From Streptomyces broussonetiae (GTDB taxonomy: Bacteria > Actinomycetota > Actinomycetes > Streptomycetales > Streptomycetaceae), in NCBI RefSeq assembly GCF_009796285.1, contig NZ_CP047020.1:5704001-5768000 (forward strand): a stretch of 64,000 nt of DNA. Direction: 5' to 3'. The notes beneath the pieces are model-generated. The model ran no database searches. It had not been told where the DNA came from and saw only the letters and a list, made by a program, of their open reading frames with translations. This document shows, one piece after another, positions 57,031 through 64,000 of the stretch. How positions within the stretch are numbered: position 1 is the stretch's first letter; the number at the start of each line of letters is the position of its first letter. Both the position numbers and the translations under genes were made by a program.

Positions 57031-58994
57031 TGGCAGCGCTCTCCGTATCGGCCTCCCGCACCGCCGCACCCCGTGTCCTCAGGAGCCGGGCCGCGGGCAA
57101 ACTGCTCCTGCTCGCGCTCCTCACCGCCGTCCTCCTGCCCTTCCTCAGCCGTTGGGGCAACGGAACCTGGCCCCACGACCTGACCGTCAGCCTCTCCAAA
57201 CCCCTGACGTCGGCCAGCAACTGGGTGATCGACAACCGGGACAGCCACCCCCTGTTCCTGTACTTCTTCGGCTACATCAGCAACGCGGTCGTCCTCTGCG
57301 TCCGCGCCGTCTACCTCGTCCTGCTCGCCGCGGGCTGGACCGGCGTCACGGTCTTCGGCGCCCTGGTCGCCTGGCGCGTCGCCGGGGTCCGGCTCGCCGC
57401 CGGCACGGCCCTCGCCCTCCTGACCGGCGGAGCCCTCGGCATGTGGGTGCCGACCATGCAGACCCTCGCGCTCATGGTCGCGGCCGTCCTCGCCTCCGTG
57501 GTCGTCGGCGCGCTGCTCGGCCTCGCCGCCGGCCTGTCCGACCGTCTGGACCGCGCCCTGCGCCCGGTCCTGGACACCATGCAGGTGCTCCCGGCGTTCG
57601 CCTACCTCCTCCCCGTCGTCCTGGTCTTCGGCATCGGTGTCCCCGCGGCCGTCCTCGCCACCGTCGTCTACGCCGCCCCGCCGATGGCCCGCCTCACCGC
57701 GCTCGGCCTGCGTGGCGCCGACCCCGAAGTCCTGGAGGCCGTGGAGTCGCTCGGCGCGACCCGCCGCCAGCGGCTGCTGACCGCCCGCATCCCGCTGGCC
57801 CGGGGGGAACTCCTCCTCGGCCTCAACCAGACGATCATGATGGCGCTGTCCATGGCCGTCATCGCCTCGGTCATCGGCGCCGGCGGCCTCGGTGACCGCG
57901 TCTACCAGGCGCTCGCCTCGGTCGACGTCGGCCAGGCACTCGCCGCCGGCATCCCGATCGTGCTGCTCGCGATCGTCCTGGACCGCGTGACCGCCGCCGC
58001 GGGCGACGACCGTACGGCGCACACGTCATCCCTGCCGCACCCGTCGTACCCCCGGACCATCGGCTGGGCGTACGCCCTCGCCGTCACCGTGGCCGTCGCC
58101 CTGGCCGGCCGCCTGCTGCACGGCCTGAACTGGCCCACCGGCTGGACCCTGGAGATCGCCGCACCGGTCAACCGGGCCGTCGACTGGATGACCGCCCATC
58201 TCTACTCCGGCGTCCCGGTCGTCGGCGGCACGGCGGACTGGGCCGGGCACTTCACCACCTGGATCCTGGACCCGGTCCGCAGCGGCCTGCAGGGGCTGCC
58301 CTGGTGGTCGGTGCTGCTGATCGTCGCCGCGCTCGCCTGGCTGATCGGCACCTGGGCCACCGCCCTGACCGCCGTCCTCGCGATGGCCGCGATCGGGGTG
58401 CTCGGCGTCTGGGACCCGGCCCTCGACACCCTCTCCCAGGTGCTGGCCGCCGTCGCCGTCACCCTGGTGCTGGGCTTCGCGACCGGTATCGCCGCCGCCC
58501 GCAGCGACCGTGTGGAGCGCGTCCTGCGGCCCGTCCTGGACGTCTTCCAGACGATGCCGCAGTTCGTGTACCTGATCCCGGTCGTCGCGCTGTTCGGGGT
58601 GGGCCGCGCGCCCGCCGTCGCCGCGGCCGTCGTCTACGCCCTGCCGGCCGTCGTCCGGATCACCGCGCAGGGCCTGCGCCAGGTCGACCCGGCCGCGCTG
58701 GAGTCGGCGCGCTCGCTCGGCGCGACCGGCCGGCAGCAGCTGTGGCAGGTCCAGCTCCCGCTCGCCAGACGCTCGTTGTTGCTCGCCGTCAACCAGGGCG
58801 TGGTCCTGGTCCTCGCCGTCGTCATCATCGGCGGCCTGGTCGGCGGCGGCGCCCTCGGCTACAACGTCGCCTTCGGCCTCGCCCAGGGCGACCTCGCCAC
58901 CGGCCTGGTGGCCGGTGCCGCCATCGTCTGCCTGGGCCTGATGCTGGACCGGGTGACCCAGCCGACCGGCCGACGCGCGAAGAAGGGAGCCTGA
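57030..58994 (+). CDS. Betaine ABC transporter, fused double permease
   Basis: 654 residues holding two ProW-like permease units in tandem. Each has the EAA loop: ESLGATRRQRLLTARIPLARGE in the first, ARSLGATGRQQLWQVQLPLARR in the second. About 14 membrane helices in all. Most transporters of this family use two copies of one permease, so fusion fixes a heterodimer. Its ATG uses the last base of the ATPase stop. Confidence 0.9.
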   Translation: MAALSVSASRTAAPRVLRSRAAGKLLLLALLTAVLLPFLSRWGNGTWPHDLTVSLSKPLTSASNWVIDNRDSHPLFLYFFGYISNAVVLCVRAVYLVLLAAGWTGVTVFGALVAWRVAGVRLAAGTALALLTGGALGMWVPTMQTLALMVAAVLASVVVGALLGLAAGLSDRLDRALRPVLDTMQVLPAFAYLLPVVLVFGIGVPAAVLATVVYAAPPMARLTALGLRGADPEVLEAVESLGATRRQRLLTARIPLARGELLLGLNQTIMMALSMAVIASVIGAGGLGDRVYQALASVDVGQALAAGIPIVLLAIVLDRVTAAAGDDRTAHTSSLPHPSYPRTIGWAYALAVTVAVALAGRLLHGLNWPTGWTLEIAAPVNRAVDWMTAHLYSGVPVVGGTADWAGHFTTWILDPVRSGLQGLPWWSVLLIVAALAWLIGTWATALTAVLAMAAIGVLGVWDPALDTLSQVLAAVAVTLVLGFATGIAAARSDRVERVLRPVLDVFQTMPQFVYLIPVVALFGVGRAPAVAAAVVYALPAVVRITAQGLRQVDPAALESARSLGATGRQQLWQVQLPLARRSLLLAVNQGVVLVLAVVIIGGLVGGGALGYNVAFGLAQGDLATGLVAGAAIVCLGLMLDRVTQPTGRRAKKGA

Positions 58995-58995
58995 C

Positions 58996-59949
58996 ATGCG
59001 CGCACGTACGACACTCGCGGTGGGCTCGCTGCTGATGCTGACCGCCACCGGCTGCGGTGCCGCCGACATGACCAAGCAGGCCTCGCCGTTCGCGAACGCC
59101 CAGGGCGCCAAGTCCGTGACCCTGTCCGTGCAGTCCTGGGTGGGCGCGCAGTCCAACGTGGCCGTCGCCCAGTACCTCCTGGAGCACAAGCTCGGCTACC
59201 GCGTCGACACCGTCCAGGTCGACGAGGTGCCCGCGTGGGACGCGCTCAGCCAGGGCCGCGTCGACGCGATCCTGGAGGACTGGGGCCACCCGGACCAGGA
59301 GAAGCGGTACGTCGAGGACAAGAAGACCATCGCCCGGGCCGGCGACCTCGGGGTGACCGGCCACATCGGCTGGTTCGTGCCGACCTACCTGGTCAAGCAG
59401 CACCCCGACATCACGAACTGGAAGAACCTCAACAAGTACGCCTCCCTGTTCCGTACCCCGGAGAGCGGCGGCAAGGGCCAGCTGATGGACGGCTCCCCGT
59501 CCTACGTCACCAACGACAAGGCCCTGGTGAGCAACCTGAAGCTGGACTACCAGGTGGTCTTCGCCGGTTCCGAGGCGGCGCAGATCACCCAGATGAAGCA
59601 GTTCGCCAAGGAGAAGAAGCCCTTCCTGACCTACTGGTACTCGCCCCAGTGGCTGTTCAAGAAGGTGCCCATGACGGAGGTGCAGCTGCCGCCGTACAAG
59701 GACGGCTGCGACGCGGACCCGGCGAAGATCGCCTGCGCCTATCCGCACACTCCGCTGCAGAAGTACCTCAACGCCGACTTCGCGAAGTCCGGCGGTAGGG
59801 CGGCGGCCTTCCTGAAGAAGTTCCAGTGGACGACCGAGGACCAGAACGAGGTCTCCCTGCTGATCGCCGACCAGAAGCTGTCGCCCGAGGACGCGGCGAA
59901 GAAGTGGGTGGACAGCCACCCCGACGTGTGGCGGAAGTGGCTGTCCTGA
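58996..59949 (+). CDS. Betaine ABC transporter substrate-binding lipoprotein
   Basis: 317 residues. Lipobox LTATGC places Cys20 as the lipidated residue. OpuAC-type fold with several Trp (SWVGAQ, EVPAWDAL, EDWGHPD, YWYSPQWLF) that form the quaternary-ammonium cage. Sits one base after the permease stop. Last gene of the choline/betaine operon. Confidence 0.92.
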   Translation: MRARTTLAVGSLLMLTATGCGAADMTKQASPFANAQGAKSVTLSVQSWVGAQSNVAVAQYLLEHKLGYRVDTVQVDEVPAWDALSQGRVDAILEDWGHPDQEKRYVEDKKTIARAGDLGVTGHIGWFVPTYLVKQHPDITNWKNLNKYASLFRTPESGGKGQLMDGSPSYVTNDKALVSNLKLDYQVVFAGSEAAQITQMKQFAKEKKPFLTYWYSPQWLFKKVPMTEVQLPPYKDGCDADPAKIACAYPHTPLQKYLNADFAKSGGRAAAFLKKFQWTTEDQNEVSLLIADQKLSPEDAAKKWVDSHPDVWRKWLS

Positions 59950-59955
59950 GCGGGC

Positions 59956-60678
59956 TCAGCGTGCCAGACCGCGGGCCAGCTCGACCAGCGCAGCGGTGGC
60001 CCACCGCTGAATCCCGGACGCGAACGTGACGCGCGTGGCCCCGAGTTCGCCGAGTTCGGCGGGCGAGGGGCCCTCGCCCGCCAGGCGGGCGTTGATGTTG
60101 ATCGGGCCCTGGATCCCGGCTCGCAGCAGCGGCAGCACGTCCGCCGGAGCAAGGATGGGGTAGACGCAGTCGGCGCCCGCCGCCACGTACAACGCGGCTC
60201 GCTCGATGGCCTGTTCGGGGTCCTTGTCGCCGTGTACGAACGTGTCGACGCGGGCGTTGACGAACAGCCGGTCGGCGGCTGCCGAGCGCACCTCGGCAAG
60301 GAACTCGGCCTGCCGGTGCGGGTCCTTGAGGACACCCCCCTCGGAGTCCTCGAGGTTGCAGCCGACGGCACCGGCCTCCAGGAGCCGCTCCACCAGCTCC
60401 TTTGGCGCGAGCCCGTACCCGCTCTCGACGTCCGCCGACACCGGCACCTGCACCGCCCGCGTGATCCGGGCGACGGCCGCGAACATCTCGTCGGCAGGGG
60501 TGGACCCGTCCGCGTACCCGAGTGCGGCGGCCACCCCTCCGCTCGGCGTGGCCAGTGCCGGGAACCCGGCCTCGACGAACACCCGGGCCCCGGCCGCGTC
60601 CCAGGGGCCGGGCAGGACCAGCGGATCGCCCTGGGCGCGCTGGAGGTGCAGTGCGCGGAACACGTCGACCTTGCTCAT
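59956..60678 (-). CDS. Isocitrate lyase/PEP mutase family protein
   Basis: 240 residues from an ATG overlapping the previous gene stop (ATGA). TIM barrel with WDAAGARVFVEAGFPALATPSGG, VSADVESGYG and GCNLEDSEGG (metal-binding acidic residues). It lacks a clear KKCGH motif, so it is not a true isocitrate lyase; carboxyphosphonoenolpyruvate/oxaloacetate-type activity is possible. Role in the operon unknown. Confidence 0.82.
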   Translation of the reverse strand: MSKVDVFRALHLQRAQGDPLVLPGPWDAAGARVFVEAGFPALATPSGGVAAALGYADGSTPADEMFAAVARITRAVQVPVSADVESGYGLAPKELVERLLEAGAVGCNLEDSEGGVLKDPHRQAEFLAEVRSAAADRLFVNARVDTFVHGDKDPEQAIERAALYVAAGADCVYPILAPADVLPLLRAGIQGPININARLAGEGPSPAELGELGATRVTFASGIQRWATAALVELARGLAR

Positions 60679-61118
60679 GACTGACAACCCCCCGGCGGGA
60701 CACGGCGGCTGACCATCAGGCGGTTCCAGCCGTTGATGACGGTGATCAGGCCGATGAGATGGGCGAGTTCGGCCTCGGTGAAGTGCAGGGCGGCGGTGTC
60801 GTACACCTCGTCCGGCACAAAGCCGGCCGTGAGCACGGTGACCGCCTCGGTCAGCGCCAGTGCGGCCCGCTCCCGCGCGCTGTAGAGGTCCTCGGTCTCC
60901 TCCCAGGCGTCGAGCAGCTGGATGTGGTCCTGCGACTCCCCGTTCTTCCGGGCGGCCCGCAGGTGCATGTCGAGGCAGAACGCGCAGTGGTTGATCTGCG
61001 AGGCGCGGATCATCACCAGCTCGGCGAGGACCGGATCGCCGAGCCCCTTCTTCGCGGCCGCGCTGAGCGCGGACATGGACCGGCCGACCTCCCGGTCCAG
61101 TGTCTGCGTACGGCTCAC
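60675..61118 (-). CDS. Carboxymuconolactone decarboxylase (AhpD-like) protein
   Basis: 147 residues. Helical CMD fold with redox motif INHCAFCLDMHLRAARKNGE (CxxC plus His) near residues 43-62, the AhpD/alkylhydroperoxidase pattern. GTG start overlaps the stop of its paralog upstream. Possibly peroxide-reducing or a muconolactone decarboxylase. Confidence 0.85.
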   Translation of the reverse strand: MSRTQTLDREVGRSMSALSAAAKKGLGDPVLAELVMIRASQINHCAFCLDMHLRAARKNGESQDHIQLLDAWEETEDLYSARERAALALTEAVTVLTAGFVPDEVYDTAALHFTEAELAHLIGLITVINGWNRLMVSRRVPPGGCQS

Positions 61119-61636
61119 TTGTGCTGTCCCGGCCGGTAGTGGCCGGGGACCATCCGGGTGGTCACGCCGATCCGGTTCCAGGCGTTGATCATCATGATCC
61201 CGGCGATCAGTTGGGCCAGCTCGGCCTCCTCGAAGTGCTTCGCGGCCCGGTCGTACACCTCGTCAGGCACGAAGCCGTCGGTCAGGACGGTGACCGCCTC
61301 GGTCAGCTCGATCGCCGCCAGCTCCTTCTCGGTGTAGAAGTGCTTCGACTCCTCCCAGGCGCTGAGCTGCACGATCCGCTCCACGCTCTCACCGGCCGCG
61401 AGCGCGTCCCTGGTGTGCATGTCGAGGCAGAAGGCGCAGTGGTTGATCTGCGAGGCGCGGATCTTCACCAGCTCGTACAGCGCGGGATCCAGCCCCTGCC
61501 GGGCGGCGGCGTCCAGCCGGATCATCGCCTTGTAGACCTCGGGGGCGTGCTGGGCGAACTGCAGCCGGGGGGTGTGCTCGGGAGCGTACTCAACGGACTT
61601 CCCGGCGCTGATGTCTGTACTCATGACGTCACTCAT
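61115..61636 (-). CDS. Carboxymuconolactone decarboxylase (AhpD-like) protein, paralog
   Basis: 173 residues from the ATG at 61636 (another ATG four codons later). TAGGGT ends seven bases before this ATG and no ribosome site is seen, so the mRNA is probably leaderless. CMD fold with INHCAFCLDMHTRDALAAGE. About half of the residues match the neighbour, indicating tandem duplication. Divergent MocR gene likely controls this operon. Confidence 0.85.
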   Translation of the reverse strand: MSDVMSTDISAGKSVEYAPEHTPRLQFAQHAPEVYKAMIRLDAAARQGLDPALYELVKIRASQINHCAFCLDMHTRDALAAGESVERIVQLSAWEESKHFYTEKELAAIELTEAVTVLTDGFVPDEVYDRAAKHFEEAELAQLIAGIMMINAWNRIGVTTRMVPGHYRPGQHK

Positions 61637-61670
61637 GACGTCGACCCTACGAGCGAGGCAGCCCAAGGGT

Positions 61671-61702
61671 ATGGTCCATTTCCATGGCAGAATCATGGGC
61701 CA
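61671..61702 (+). promoter_or_regulatory. Candidate MocR operator (direct repeats)
   Basis: ATGGTCCA (61671-61678) and ATGGGCCA (61695-61702) are spaced 24 bases apart, in the 47-base gap and start of the MocR gene. MocR proteins usually bind direct repeats near their own promoter. Confidence 0.45.
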
Positions 61703-63090
61703 CTCTGGGCGTCGACCTGCACCTCGAACCGACCGGCTCCGGCGGGCTGCGCCGGGGCCTGACGGACGCCCTGCGGGACGCGGTCCGCACCGGCCGGCTC
61801 GCCCCCGGCACCCGGCTGCCCTCCTCCCGCAGCCTCGCCGCCGACCTCGGCATCGCCCGCAACACCGTCGCCGAGGCCTACGCGGACCTGGTCGCCGAGG
61901 GCTGGCTCACCGCCCGGCAGGGCTCCGGCACTCGGGTGGCTCAGGGCGCCGCCACCCCGTCCCCGGGCGGGCCCCGGGGCGGGGGAGCGACGCCCCGGCG
62001 CGAGCACCCCGCCCGCCCGGCGTACAGCCTCTTGCCCGGCAGTCCCGACCTGGCGGCGTTTCCGCGCGCGGAGTGGCTCAAGGCCGCCCGCCGCGCCCTC
62101 GCCACCGCCCCGCACGACGCCCTCGGCTACGGCGACCCGCGGGGCCGCGCCGAACTGCGCACCGCCCTCGCCGGTTACCTCGCGCGCGCACGCGGCGTCC
62201 GCACCGACCCCGAGACCGTGCTGATCACCTCCGGCTTCCTGCATGCCCTGCGCATCGCCGGCGCCGTGCTGCGAGCGCACCGGGTGGACACGGTGGCGGT
62301 CGAGTCGTACGGCCTCGACCGGCACTGGGACCTGCTCCACCGGGACGGACTCGCCACACCGGCTCTGCCGTACGACGAACTCGGCACGGACACACGGGTG
62401 TTGGGAGGCGCCGGTGCGGTGTTGCTGACCCCTGCGCACCAGTTCCCGATGGGCACGCCCCTGCACCCCGACCGGCGGGCCGCCGTCGTGGACTGGGCGC
62501 GGCGCACCGGCGGGCTGGTCCTGGAGGACGACTACGACGGTGAGTTCCGCTACGACCGCCAGCCCGTCGGGGCCCTGCAGGGACTCGACCCCGACCACGT
62601 CGTCTACTTCGGCACCGCCAGCAAGTCCCTGGCACCCGGGCTGCGCCTCGGCTGGATGGTGCTGCCGCCGGCCCTGGCGCAGGAGGCGGCCTCGGTCAAG
62701 GGCGCCACCGACACTGTCGGGGCCCTCGAGCAGCTCACCCTCGCCGAGTTCCTCACCTCCGGCGCGTACGACCGTCACGTCCGCTCCTCCCGCCTGCGCT
62801 ACCGCCGGCGCCGCGACGCCCTGGCCGAGGCGGTCGCCGCCCGCAGCCCCGAGGTCACGGTGACGGGCATCGCCGCCGGCCTGCACGCGGTGCTCCGCCT
62901 GCCGCCGGGCCTGGAGCAGTCGGTGATCCAGGCCGCCGCCTGGCAGGGCCTGGCCCTGCACGGCCTCGCCTTCCACCGCCACCCGCAGGCCGTGGCCGCC
63001 CCGCAGGATGCCCTCGTGGTGGGATACGCGACCCCGTCGGACAGCGCGTGGGCCGGTGCGCTGGAGGCGTTGTGCCGGGTGCTGCCGTAG
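61684..63090 (+). CDS. MocR-type regulator (GntR HTH + aminotransferase fold)
   Basis: 468 residues. N-terminal GntR winged helix (LRRGLTDALRDAVRTGRLAPGTRLPSSRSLAADLGIARNTV, about 22-65) and a type I aminotransferase-like domain with PLP lysine Lys314 (TASKSLAPG) and DDYDGEFRYD. Such proteins sense PLP or amino acids; PdxR, GabR and TauR are known examples. Divergent from the AhpD/PEP-mutase operon, which it likely controls. Confidence 0.88.
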   Translation: MAESWATLGVDLHLEPTGSGGLRRGLTDALRDAVRTGRLAPGTRLPSSRSLAADLGIARNTVAEAYADLVAEGWLTARQGSGTRVAQGAATPSPGGPRGGGATPRREHPARPAYSLLPGSPDLAAFPRAEWLKAARRALATAPHDALGYGDPRGRAELRTALAGYLARARGVRTDPETVLITSGFLHALRIAGAVLRAHRVDTVAVESYGLDRHWDLLHRDGLATPALPYDELGTDTRVLGGAGAVLLTPAHQFPMGTPLHPDRRAAVVDWARRTGGLVLEDDYDGEFRYDRQPVGALQGLDPDHVVYFGTASKSLAPGLRLGWMVLPPALAQEAASVKGATDTVGALEQLTLAEFLTSGAYDRHVRSSRLRYRRRRDALAEAVAARSPEVTVTGIAAGLHAVLRLPPGLEQSVIQAAAWQGLALHGLAFHRHPQAVAAPQDALVVGYATPSDSAWAGALEALCRVLP

Positions 63091-63140
63091 CGGGACCCGG
63101 ACCCGCGGGCAGTCGTGCCGCCGGGCGCGGGCGAGTGCCT

Positions 63141-63298
63141 CCTGGGCCACCGGTTGCCCGCCGGCGCCGCAGCCGTGGGCTGGTGTGGTGCCGGGTGGTG
63201 CGGGTGGGTGTGGCGGTGCCCGGTGGGCGCTGGTGTGTGCTTCCTGGGCCACCGGTTGCCCGCCGGCGCCGCAGCCGTGGGCTGGTGTGGTGCCGGGT
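63141..63298 (+). repeat. 102-base-period tandem repeat
   Basis: A 56-base unit beginning CCTGGGCCACCGG is identical at 63141-63196 and 63243-63298. A decayed third copy appears to run into the 3' end of the DMT transporter gene (around 63350-63385). No gene is evident in 63091-63372. Confidence 0.75.
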
Positions 63299-63372
63299 CG
63301 GCGGGGGTGGGTGTGGTGGTACCCGGCAGGTGCCGGGTGGTGCCCGGTGGGTGCTGGTGTGCGCCTTCCGGG

Positions 63373-64000
63373 TCAGTGGGTGTCCGCCGGGGCCTCGCCG
63401 AAGCGGGCGAGCGCCAGTGCCCCGACCACGGCCACCGCGAAACCGAGCACCGCCAGCCAGGTCAGCCCCTCCCGCGTGCGGTCGCCGAGCCAGACCACGC
63501 CCACCGCCGCCGGGCCGATCGTCTCGCCGATCACTATGCCGGCCGTGGCCGTGGTCACCGCACCGCGGTGCAGGGCGGAGGTCAGCAGTATGAAGGCGGC
63601 GGCGGAGCCGATGACCAGCGCGTACGTCGCCGGGTTGGTGAGCAGCTCCGCAGGCCGGAGCGAGTCGATCAGACGCACCGACACCTCCACCACCCCGAAC
63701 CCGAACCCGGCGCCCAGCCCCAGTACCAGCGAGCGCCCCCTCCCGGACAACCGCCCGCCTGCGAGCGCGAGCAGAACCATGCCGACCGCCACCGCGAGCA
63801 TCACGTACCGCAGGGTGTCCGACCCGTCCTGCTTCCCCTCCGGCCCGGACGCCAGCCCCAGCATCGCGAGACCGGCGCACACCACGGCCACGGCGCCCCA
63901 CTCGGTGCCGCTCAGCCGCACCCGCAGCAGGCGCGCCGCGACCACGGCGGTCACCGCCAGGCTGGATGCCAGGGCGGCGCTGACGGCGTAGATCGGAAGG
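63373..64000 (-). CDS. DMT/EamA-family transporter, 5' end beyond window
   Basis: The frame is open to the right edge, so the start is not seen; 208 codons are visible. At least six hydrophobic helices (for example GAVAVVCAGLAMLGLA, RYVMLAVAVGMVLLALA, LVIGSAAAFILLTSALH, IVIGETIGPAAVGVVWLGD, LAVLGFAVAVVGALAL) match EamA-type drug/metabolite exporters. Substrate unknown. The tail FGEAPADTH lies in a repeat-bearing region. Confidence 0.7.
   Translation of the reverse strand, partial: LPIYAVSAALASSLAVTAVVAARLLRVRLSGTEWGAVAVVCAGLAMLGLASGPEGKQDGSDTLRYVMLAVAVGMVLLALAGGRLSGRGRSLVLGLGAGFGFGVVEVSVRLIDSLRPAELLTNPATYALVIGSAAAFILLTSALHRGAVTTATAGIVIGETIGPAAVGVVWLGDRTREGLTWLAVLGFAVAVVGALALARFGEAPADTH

Overview
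The window is a stretch of high-GC actinobacterial chromosome, almost certainly from a Streptomyces species. The evidence is the strong third-position GC bias, frequent GTG and TTG starts, leaderless-looking promoters (a -10 element 6-8 bases before the start codon), and a gene order guaA - pcrA - icmB - sucCD - purNH - folD - mdh that I recall from the conserved core of Streptomyces chromosomes. I see no tRNA, rRNA, insertion sequence, prophage or CRISPR array. The last gene runs off the right edge.

Left part (1-14,830). A chorismate mutase gene sits behind a short Phe/Tyr-coding leader peptide and a terminator hairpin. It is followed by guaA, a PPOX-type flavoprotein, a class II aldolase, a DUF4429/SHOCT protein, and small membrane or hypothetical genes including a DoxX protein. 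A PspC/LiaF-like membrane protein lies divergent from a PspC-containing histidine kinase and its LuxR-type regulator, a likely envelope-stress unit. Two paralogous NlpC/P60 wall hydrolases follow; one is preceded by a c-di-AMP (ydaO) riboswitch.

Middle part (15,015-32,640). pcrA helicase, a membrane-anchored M23 peptidase, a lipase and icmB (B12 subunit of isobutyryl-CoA mutase) lead to a five-gene divergent cassette: SWIM zinc-finger protein and DUF5691 protein on one side; MoxR ATPase, DUF5682 protein and VWA protein on the other. This resembles the uncharacterised yehLMPQ set of E. coli with an added DUF5691 gene. It is the best candidate here for a poorly described system. Its VWA gene carries 19 perfect copies of a hexanucleotide, and a 13-base inverted repeat sits between the two arms. 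Two secreted, low-complexity repetitive proteins follow.

Central metabolism (32,641-49,420). sucCD, an unusual XRE-HTH/sigma-like/transmembrane fusion, a PerM/DUF6350 membrane protein, purN and purH recapitulate a gene order also found in Mycobacterium. Beyond it lie a small secreted protein, an FHA protein coupled to a transmembrane Ser/Thr kinase whose outer part looks like a lytic transglycosylase, a Pro-rich membrane protein, folD-DUF3017, an HTH/DUF2690 protein, and mdh with a TamR-like palindrome in its leader.

Right part (49,434-64,000). An MFS exporter lies divergent from a LysR regulator, then a MarR regulator. Next is a tightly packed choline/glycine betaine operon (aldehyde dehydrogenase, GMC choline oxidase/dehydrogenase, ABC ATPase, double-permease fusion, substrate-binding lipoprotein). 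A three-gene overlapping operon (two AhpD-like proteins, one PEP mutase/isocitrate lyase family protein) faces a MocR-type regulator. After a tandem-repeat intergenic stretch comes the 3' part of a DMT-family transporter gene.
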